DNA from: an uncultured Lachnospiraceae bacterium
GTDB taxonomy: Bacteria > Bacillota > Clostridia > Lachnospirales > Lachnospiraceae
DNA: 35,953 nt
Direction: 5' to 3'
NCBI GenBank assembly: GCA_910587295.1
Contig: CAJULP010000057.1
Span: 1-35,953 of the forward strand
Of the stretch, positions 30,102-35,953 are shown piece after piece. Each line of letters starts with the position of its first letter. Within the stretch, counting starts at the first letter, position 1. The notes under the pieces were generated by a model. It had not been told where the DNA came from. It did no database searches and worked only from the letters and a program-made list of their open reading frames with translations. Position numbers and translations under genes: made by a program.

Positions 30102-32102
30102 TTACAGCCCTGATTGCCTGATCGTTTCTATGATGTTCTGCTTTTTTAATGTGTTTGCGGAGATCCGCACGGTTCCCCACATGACAAGGACGGCTATGAA
30201 AATCGTTATCATAATCGATGCCCAAGGCATATGGAAGGAAATGGGGAACAGCAATTTCACGCAGTATGCTATGACAAGGACGATCCCGATGCCGATGGGA
30301 AGGCCGGCGGCAAGCGCTTTCCCTGCGCAGAGGATGCTTTCTATGCTGAGCATTTTCCGCAGAGACTCAGACGGCATCCCGATACTCTGTAAAACGGCTA
30401 ATTCTTTTGCCCTCAGCTTGATCTGGGTGCTTACGGTGCTGATGACGTTCAGTATGCCGATCAATCCCAACAGAAAAACAAAGGCATAGAGGAAAAAGGC
30501 GGCAAGGATGACCGCAATGTTCATCAGCTTTGCAAAGTCCCGGGCACCGTATACCCTGCTGGTGTACCCCGCTTCCTCATAATCCATGCCGTGCTGTGGG
30601 AAATGACTTTCCAGAACAGACCGGGCATATTCCATAAACCCGTCCTCATCTTCGGGGGATGCCATCCAGTTATATCCGCGTACCCACATCCCCTCGGAAG
30701 GAACAATAAGGCGGATGGGATTCGTGTTTGGGTATGTGAGCTGTACGGGGATTTCCGCAGTTCCAAGCACGCCGTCAATGGTTACAAAATCCGGGCTTCC
30801 GTCAGCCTTTTCCAGCCTAAGGGTGGATGATACCATTGACAGGGGGGCAATATGGCGCTCCGTTCCGTTGTCGTTATATTTATAGTCGTTGAGAAGGATA
30901 ACTCCGCCATAGACCGCTCCCGCCTGTGCACACAGCTCGCCATAATGCTTTTCATCCAGGATAATCCTTTCTACCTCCAAAATAATCTCCGCCTGTTCTT
31001 CACCGGATTCATCGGATAGGACCTGCCGCATATCTTTCGTCAAATCCTGTGGGGTAAGGATGGCGACATAAGTGGAATAATCCTGCCCGCTTCCGAAAAC
31101 ATCCGTTCCATGGTACTGGGCAAACTGGCCCGTAATCTCTTCCGCTGTTTTAGAATCAATCGGATATGCGCAATTTTGCTGCCTGCGTCCGGTTTTTGGG
31201 TTGACGGTATTTTTAAATGTTGCCGTATAATCTGCCATGACGGTATATCCATAGTCGGTGTAGATATAATTTTGTATCCCGCTTGCGATTTCCTTAAGCC
31301 CGCTCATGGTGATAAACAGGATGATGCTGATGGAAAAGGCTGTAACCGCCGAATGCATCCGCTTGCGGTTGGATGACACGTTTTTTTGTGCCAGCTGGTA
31401 TTCGATAGGTTTCTTTGTGCCAAGAGTGATCCTGGTGCGCCCGTACCCTGACGTATCCGTTTCGCCGCCGTTCCTAAGGCAGTCCAAAGCAGAGATCCGC
31501 ATGGCCTTCCGGGCTGGGAGCGTGGCTGCGAAAAAGACCGTTCCCAGAGAGATTATGAGCGAAACAATCAGCGCAAAAGGCGAAAAAGTAAAGGAGAGGC
31601 TTAGGCTGATCCGTTTCATCATCGTGCGCGCCAGGACGTTCAGGTCGTCGATATAAAGATTTATGACGCCGATGCCGATGAAGCTGAGCAGATATCCCAG
31701 CATAATACCCAAGGGGATAGCTGCAACACACAATAGCGCACATTCGTACATGATCGTTTTGTAAATCTGCTTTTTGGTCGCTCCCACACATTTTAAAGTG
31801 CCAAACTGAGATATCCGTTCGCCTGCACTCATCCGGAAGGCGTTGGAGATAACGATCACGGACATAGCGATGATCAGCGATGCTAAGAACAGGGCAGGGA
31901 TGAGCAGCAGTGGGATATAGGCGCTGCCGTAGGCACCGTAATCTTTACCGAGAAAGCCTGCAAGCATTGCATTGCCGCTTGCCACAAGGTTAACGACTGC
32001 CGTGAGCAGGGCGGCGGACAGTGCGATTGCCGAAGCCGTGGTCATTGTCCTGCTTTTTTTTCTTTTAATCTGGCTTAAGGCAAATGAGCATAAGATATTC
32101 AT
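30102..32102 (-). CDS. FtsX-domain ABC transporter permease (BceB-like)
   Basis: This is a 666-residue membrane protein. It has four N-terminal helices (about 17-40, 60-84, 115-145, 170-200) carrying the FtsX block with ERISQFGTLKCVGATKKQIYK. A helix at about 245-268 is followed by an extracytoplasmic domain of about 250 residues. A second FtsX block lies at about 530-655 with ELAVLQSIGMPSESLRKML. One large outer domain flanked by two FtsX units is the pattern of bacitracin/lantibiotic resistance permeases (BceB, VraG type). Its start overlaps the ATPase stop by 4 bp. Confidence 0.9.
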   Translation of the reverse strand: MNILCSFALSQIKRKKSRTMTTASAIALSAALLTAVVNLVASGNAMLAGFLGKDYGAYGSAYIPLLLIPALFLASLIIAMSVIVISNAFRMSAGERISQFGTLKCVGATKKQIYKTIMYECALLCVAAIPLGIMLGYLLSFIGIGVINLYIDDLNVLARTMMKRISLSLSFTFSPFALIVSLIISLGTVFFAATLPARKAMRISALDCLRNGGETDTSGYGRTRITLGTKKPIEYQLAQKNVSSNRKRMHSAVTAFSISIILFITMSGLKEIASGIQNYIYTDYGYTVMADYTATFKNTVNPKTGRRQQNCAYPIDSKTAEEITGQFAQYHGTDVFGSGQDYSTYVAILTPQDLTKDMRQVLSDESGEEQAEIILEVERIILDEKHYGELCAQAGAVYGGVILLNDYKYNDNGTERHIAPLSMVSSTLRLEKADGSPDFVTIDGVLGTAEIPVQLTYPNTNPIRLIVPSEGMWVRGYNWMASPEDEDGFMEYARSVLESHFPQHGMDYEEAGYTSRVYGARDFAKLMNIAVILAAFFLYAFVFLLGLIGILNVISTVSTQIKLRAKELAVLQSIGMPSESLRKMLSIESILCAGKALAAGLPIGIGIVLVIAYCVKLLFPISFHMPWASIMITIFIAVLVMWGTVRISANTLKKQNIIETIRQSGL

Positions 32103-32782
32103 GGGCGCATCACCTCATCTCTGATGATCCGTCCGTCGCTGATGGTAAGGATCCGGTCCGCCTGCAAAGCGATAGATTCATCGTGGGTGATCAAGATCAG
32201 CGTCTGGTTTTCCGCCCGGTTGGCTGACGTGAGGAGCTCGATGATCTCCCTGCCTGCCTTGCTGTCCAGGTTTCCCGTGGGCTCGTCGGCCAAAATGAAA
32301 GCCGGGTCGTTAATAAGTGCCCTTCCTACGGATACCCTTTGCTGCTGGCCGCCGGAGAGTTCTCCCGGAAGATGGCCTCTGCGCTGGGACAGGCCGGTCA
32401 GTTCCACAATTTTTGATAGTTTCTGCGGGTCGGGCTTCCTGTTGTCTAACAGGCAGGGAAGCATGATGTTTTCATCCACGGTCAGGTTCGGGATCAAATT
32501 GTAGAACTGATAGACGATGCCGATATTCCTGCGCCTGAAAATCGCCAGGGCGCTTTCGCTCATATCGAAGATCTTTTTGCCGTCGATCATGACATTTCCG
32601 GATGTGGGCCGGTCTATGCCGCCGATTAAATTCATCAGGGTAGATTTTCCCGAACCGGATGCGCCCACGATAGCCACAAACTCACCCTTTTTAACCTGAA
32701 AGCTGACGTGGTCCAATGCAGTGACCATGTTTTCGCCGCTTCCGTAGACTTTTGTCAGTTCGTTTACTTCCAAGATTTCCAT
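32099..32782 (-). CDS. ABC transporter ATPase (BceA-like)
   Basis: This is a 227-residue ATPase with all motifs standard: Walker A GASGSGKST, Q-loop IVYQFYNLIP, signature LSGGQQQRVSVGRAL, Walker B FILADEPTG, D-loop NLDSK and H-loop LITHD. It pairs with the permease directly downstream and with the two-component genes upstream. The 92-bp gap before it contains response-regulator-type repeats, so it is probably induced by the adjacent regulator. Confidence 0.95.
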   Translation of the reverse strand: MEILEVNELTKVYGSGENMVTALDHVSFQVKKGEFVAIVGASGSGKSTLMNLIGGIDRPTSGNVMIDGKKIFDMSESALAIFRRRNIGIVYQFYNLIPNLTVDENIMLPCLLDNRKPDPQKLSKIVELTGLSQRRGHLPGELSGGQQQRVSVGRALINDPAFILADEPTGNLDSKAGREIIELLTSANRAENQTLILITHDESIALQADRILTISDGRIIRDEVMRP

Positions 32783-32843
32783 AAGGTACCTCTTTTCTTA
32801 TTGTTTATTCAGTCAATGGCAGTTATTTCTGCTGTTGACTATA

Positions 32844-32876
32844 AGTATAAGTAAGAAAAGTGACTCTCCGGTGACT
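32844..32876 (-). promoter_or_regulatory. Inducible promoter with 11-bp-spaced AGTCAC repeats before the BceAB-like genes
   Basis: On the minus strand AGTCAC occurs at 32876-32871 and 32865-32860, exactly 11 bp apart. A TATACT -10 candidate lies at 32849-32844. The -35 position is non-consensus and falls on the repeats, as in promoters activated by OmpR-family regulators. The distal repeat overlaps the stop codon of the kinase gene. Confidence 0.5.
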
Positions 32877-33699
32877 ATTTGTAAAATTTCATGATAAATG
32901 TTGCGCCGGATCCATTTCCGCCGGGAGAAACCTCGATATCACCGTTTTGGGCGCGCATGATGGAAAGGGCAAGAGGCAGCCCTATCCCGAAGCCGTTTTC
33001 TTTTTGGGAACCTTCGAATCTGCAAAACAGGCGGGGAATCTGCTCTTTTTTCAACCCTTCACCCGTATCCGTGACCGATATCCAGAAATAAAGCGGGTTT
33101 TCGCCGCAGTTTACAAGGATCTCGCTGTTTTCTTTTGAACATTCGGAGGCATTTTTCAGAAGATTGATCATGGCTTCCGTGGTCCATTTTTTATCACAGG
33201 AAAGGGTCATATCGCCGACAAGGCGTAGGGTCTGATTTCTGATATCCAGTATGATTTCCAGAGATTCGAGGGCTTCCCTAAGCAGGCTGCCGACCGTTAT
33301 TTCTTCTGTTTTGAAGCTGGCAGCAGAGGAATCCAGCCTGGCCATTTTCAGGAGGGTGGCCACTAACCATTCCATATGGCGGACTTCCTTTTTTATATTG
33401 AGGAGAAATTCCCGCTGTGTTTCCCCGGGGGCATCGGTCATTAATTCCGTCATAAGAAGGATGGACGAAACCGGTGTTTTCAGCTGGTGGGAGATATCGG
33501 ATAAATACTTTGCCATCCGTTCCTTATCTTCCTCTAAAACGTTCCGCTGCTCCTGCCTGGAGTGGGCTAAGGAATAAAGGTCGTTTTTCAAAATGCTGAA
33601 TGCGCCCTCCTTGTTGTCGCGGGGGTCAAAAGGCTGTCCGTCAAGGGAACCGCGGATTCCCTGGGAAAGCGCCAGAAGTTCTTTTTTACTAATCCACAC
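32875..33699 (-). CDS. Histidine kinase without membrane segments (BceS-like catalytic core)
   Basis: The start is taken as the GTG at 33699, giving 274 residues that begin WISKKELLALSQGIRGSLDG. The dimerisation/phospho-acceptor helix carries H71 in SDISHQLKTPVSS, and the ATPase domain has an N box (INLLKNASECS) and G boxes (DTGEGLKKEQ, GFGIGLPLALSI). Related kinases normally have two membrane helices before the WISKKEL-like segment. Here the frame upstream is taken by the end of the regulator gene, so none can be encoded. It may be a natural soluble form that takes its signal from the transporter, or an N-terminally truncated gene. Confidence 0.82.
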   Translation of the reverse strand: MWISKKELLALSQGIRGSLDGQPFDPRDNKEGAFSILKNDLYSLAHSRQEQRNVLEEDKERMAKYLSDISHQLKTPVSSILLMTELMTDAPGETQREFLLNIKKEVRHMEWLVATLLKMARLDSSAASFKTEEITVGSLLREALESLEIILDIRNQTLRLVGDMTLSCDKKWTTEAMINLLKNASECSKENSEILVNCGENPLYFWISVTDTGEGLKKEQIPRLFCRFEGSQKENGFGIGLPLALSIMRAQNGDIEVSPGGNGSGATFIMKFYK

Positions 33700-34339
33700 G
33701 ATACCCGATCCCCCTGACTGTAGTGATATTGACCGCATCCCCTAATTTTTCCCGCAGCCGCTTTACGTAGACGGTAAGCGTGTTGTCCTCAACAAAGTTG
33801 CCGCTGATATCCCATATGTGTTCAAGGATCTGCTCCCTTTTTAAGAGGATGGACTGGTTTTGTGCAAAAATAAGCAAAATCCGGTATTCCAGGGCCGTCA
33901 GGCTAATCACCTGCCCATTGAGATAGACCCGGCCCGCATCAACGTCAATGACAGCCTTCCCGACCGTTAACCGGCTGCTGTTTTCTTTTCCGTCGTGCAG
34001 GGCTTTTTTGATCCGCGCCAGCAGTTCCCGCATCCGGAAAGGCTTGGTGATGTAGTCGGCGGCACCGCCGTCCAAAGATTCCACAATCTCATCCTCATCA
34101 TCCACGACGGTCAAATAGATGACGGGGGTATGGGGCTTTAATTTGGAAGTAATTTCTTTCCCAAGGCCATCGGGAAGCTGCATGTCAAGGAGCGCAAGAT
34201 CAAAATGGAATCCGGCCGATTTTTGGATTGCATCGGACACTGTCCTGCAATGGGTTATGCGGTATCCTTCTTTTTCCAGGGCATATCGGAGCCCGGCCGC
34301 TATGGAAACGTCATCTTCGGCCACTAAAATATCTGCCAT
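33689..34339 (-). CDS. OmpR/PhoB-family response regulator
   Basis: This is a 216-residue regulator. The receiver domain has EDD at 8-10, phospho-acceptor D52 in LALLDMQLPDG, a switch Thr in VIYLTVVDD and Lys in YITKPF. The winged-helix domain covers about 125-214 (LTALEYRILLIFAQNQ, TLTVYVKRLREKLG, TTVRGIGYRVD). Its end overlaps the kinase start by 11 bp. It probably controls the BceAB-like genes through the AGTCAC repeats at 32860-32876. Confidence 0.93.
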   Translation of the reverse strand: MADILVAEDDVSIAAGLRYALEKEGYRITHCRTVSDAIQKSAGFHFDLALLDMQLPDGLGKEITSKLKPHTPVIYLTVVDDEDEIVESLDGGAADYITKPFRMRELLARIKKALHDGKENSSRLTVGKAVIDVDAGRVYLNGQVISLTALEYRILLIFAQNQSILLKREQILEHIWDISGNFVEDNTLTVYVKRLREKLGDAVNITTVRGIGYRVD

Positions 34340-34383
34340 AGGGATAAACCTGCCTTCCTGCCGTTAAAGCTTTATAGCTATTA

Positions 34384-34412
34384 TTATATTTCCCTTGCAG
34401 GAAGGCCGCAAG
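34384..34412 (-). promoter_or_regulatory. Promoter of the second two-component locus
   Basis: On the minus strand TTGCGG (34412-34407), a 17-bp spacer and TATAAT (34389-34384) lie about 45 bp upstream of the regulator start. Confidence 0.65.
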
Positions 34413-34435
34413 TATTCTTTTTCGGAGGTTTGGGT

Positions 34436-35182
34436 TTATTGAATCTGTATCCAATCTAAACCTAAAAGAGCATTTGCATAATAACCTTGAATGTGGGCAT
34501 TGTATTTTTCCTCCGTAATTTCATTCCCACTTTGAGAATAGGTAAATACAGGCTCATCTCCTTCTAAATGAGCAGCTGCGGTAAAAGAATCAATTAGTTC
34601 GGGAGTAAATCCGTCAGTGCTTAGTTTGTAGAAATCAACGCCGGATTCCGCGGCGCTGCTGCTGTAAAACACTTCTATCACTCCATTATCATAAAGCGAA
34701 AAATTCGTTCTGTAACCAAAATCCATTTCTGGAAAAATATGAACTACATTAGTTCCGTCGTACCCGTATAAATCATAATTCCAAGGGGAAAAGGAGGGAT
34801 TTGACACGCCCTTTTCTTCGCCTGCAATGATAAGTTCCATGGTTCCGTTTCCATCTATATCATAAAGTGCATAATAAATATTCTGCTTATGTGTGCGGAT
34901 TTCAAATCCAATGTCCTTTCCAAAGCTGCTTTCATAGGTATCTGAATCCCGAAGATCAGCGTAAAAGTCATTTTGGACCATGTCACTATATTGCGTCAGA
35001 ACATCATTATATATATATATGGTATCCACTGTCGCCGGACTTTCATCATTTGGGAGTTCTTCCTTAACTACATCAGGCACGGTTTCTTTTGGTGTGTTGG
35101 TTCCACAGCCTGTAAAGAATAATGCTGCCGATAAAACCATGGCAGCGGCTATATGTGCTTTAGCTGTTTTTCTGATCTTCAT
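34436..35182 (-). CDS. Predicted lipoprotein of unknown function
   Basis: This is a 248-residue protein with a lipoprotein signal peptide: basic start MKIRKTAKAH, a hydrophobic stretch and the lipobox FTGC, with Cys26 as the lipidation site. The mature part contains YALYDIDGNGTMELIIAG, a D-x-D-x-N-G calcium-loop-like element frequent in surface lipoproteins of Lachnospiraceae. An AAGGAG site is present. The function is unknown. It is not obviously part of the neighbouring two-component operon. Confidence 0.82.
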   Translation of the reverse strand: MKIRKTAKAHIAAAMVLSAALFFTGCGTNTPKETVPDVVKEELPNDESPATVDTIYIYNDVLTQYSDMVQNDFYADLRDSDTYESSFGKDIGFEIRTHKQNIYYALYDIDGNGTMELIIAGEEKGVSNPSFSPWNYDLYGYDGTNVVHIFPEMDFGYRTNFSLYDNGVIEVFYSSSAAESGVDFYKLSTDGFTPELIDSFTAAAHLEGDEPVFTYSQSGNEITEEKYNAHIQGYYANALLGLDWIQIQ

Positions 35183-35265
35183 GTATTATGCTCCTTGATT
35201 AAATTTGATTTGTAAGTTTGATAATTTCCTATTTTATCATGTGGCTTCGATTTTTTCAATGAATC

Positions 35266-35757
35266 TTGATGCTGCATCAGAAGACTGAAACATGGTATAG
35301 TTGGTGGCTTCCGGTGAACATCTGGAATCCTGTCGGAACCTATAATGAACATCTGGCGCTTACTGAAGCAATCGCAACAGGAAAATGGAATCCTGATTAC
35401 GGAATACAGGAAACCGGCGGATGGAGTTCCTGGGCATCCTGGTCTGATTTATTGGGGAAAAAATATTCTGAGGTAGAGCCGGAAATGGAGGATACCTGGC
35501 TGCTGGCCCGCACTTCTGTGGCTATGGCCCGTGCTTCCGTTGAAGGATTTGGGCCTTGCAGTATAGAAATTTTATATAAACAGAAACAGAATGGAAATTA
35601 TGTATTTGATGTTGATTATGGTCAGGAGACAAAGACTGGTCTGGAGGTAAAAAGTATACCTGAATCCGTGAAACTCATTGTTTTTATATGCCAATCTACA
35701 ATCAGATTGGCAAAAAGTAAAAAGTGTACCTTGATAATGTTGAATCAATCTGCATAA
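35266..35757 (+). pseudogene. Unrecognised ORF, probably a degraded gene fragment
   Basis: This 163-codon frame has no convincing ribosome site. A coherent protein-like stretch (about 12-125, LPVNIWNPVGTYNEHLAL through FDVDYGQETKTGLEV) has normal composition and many Trp residues. The last 35 codons read like non-coding sequence. I recognise no family. A 15-bp near-direct repeat (35647-35661, 35717-35731) and an 8-bp hairpin (35690-35697, 35704-35711) fall in that tail. It may be an internal piece of a larger protein whose ends are lost. Confidence 0.4.
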
Positions 35758-35953
35758 ATGTGGGAATATACTGCTAAATCTTATCCATTTTCCTATAAAT
35801 GGGCGCACTACTCCCCTATATGCAGGAAGTTTTCTGTATGAAGGCTTATTTATGCATAGAAATCCGCAAATGCAGTATATATTCCCTGGAATGCATAGCG
35901 CCACACGTTGCTCCGGCCCAGCCCTATGATCAGCTGGCGGGCATGCTCTGTCA
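35758..35953. other. Window end, no assigned gene
   Basis: GGGAATATACTGC near 35763 recurs as an imperfect inverted copy near 35873-35887 (two extra bases), spanning about 110 bp. On the minus strand the last 60 bases are open and could be the 3' end of a gene entering from outside (reading TEHARQLIIGLGRSNVWRYAF), but this is too short to assign. Confidence 0.3.

Noticed and set aside
1..35953. CRISPR arrays, tRNA or rRNA genes, insertion sequences and prophage genes.
   Set aside because: No regularly spaced repeats, RNA gene signatures or transposase motifs were seen; the only recombinase is the FimB-like one.

Overview
The window looks like chromosome from a motile Firmicute of the Lachnospiraceae (Clostridium cluster XIVa) type. 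The flagellin begins MVVQHNLTAMNSNRMLG, as flagellins of that family do. Strong AGGAGG ribosome sites, BceRS-type two-component/FtsX transporter loci, a BlaI regulator and a FimB-sized recombinase fit the same group. No rRNA, tRNA, CRISPR array or insertion sequence was seen. All assignments come from reading the sequence and protein motifs; no search was run.

Layout. (1) 157-6147: a response regulator, an intramembrane-sensing histidine kinase, and an ABC transporter with one large FtsX permease and two ATPases, one of them with a degenerate signature motif. A 23-bp perfect hairpin closes the operon. (2) 6110-6846: a 737-bp segment bounded by inverted 24-bp repeats (23/24 identical). It encodes a FimB/FimE-sized tyrosine recombinase and carries a consensus sigma-28 (SigD) promoter, TAAA-N15-GCCGATAT, which in this assembly points away from the flagellar genes. 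(3) 6912-8164: a divergent csrA and a flagellin gene whose leader has two CsrA-site candidates, one in a hairpin loop and one on the Shine-Dalgarno. (4) 8179-19200: eleven close-packed same-strand genes for glycan synthesis and transfer (several glycosyltransferases, a DegT aminotransferase, two methyltransferase domains, a cupin and two unknowns), probably a flagellin glycosylation island. (5) 19197-25574: a GRAM-like protein, a GNAT acetyltransferase, an MFS transporter, an APH-like kinase, a class B penicillin-binding protein, and an MNT/HEPN toxin-antitoxin pair. (6) 25721-30080: BlaI, an AraC-type regulator and the rhamnose genes rhaB-rhaA. (7) 30102-34412: a second BceRS-like locus on the minus strand (response regulator, a kinase lacking membrane helices, ATPase, FtsX permease). 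(8) 34436-35953: a lipoprotein and a gene fragment.

The main result is the probable flagellar phase switch. Inverting 6110-6846 would turn the sigma-28 promoter toward csrA and flagellin. It would also split the hairpin that now sits directly in front of that promoter. The orientation shown is therefore predicted to be OFF for sigma-28-driven flagellin expression. CsrA sites in the flagellin leader would add a translational layer, and the downstream glycan genes would modify the product. A second link is regulatory: the penicillin-binding protein promoter contains a perfect TTACA-AA-TGTAA operator of the BlaI/MecI type, and a BlaI gene lies about 1 kb beyond the end of that gene with a related site at its own promoter. 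No blaR1 sensor is present in the window.
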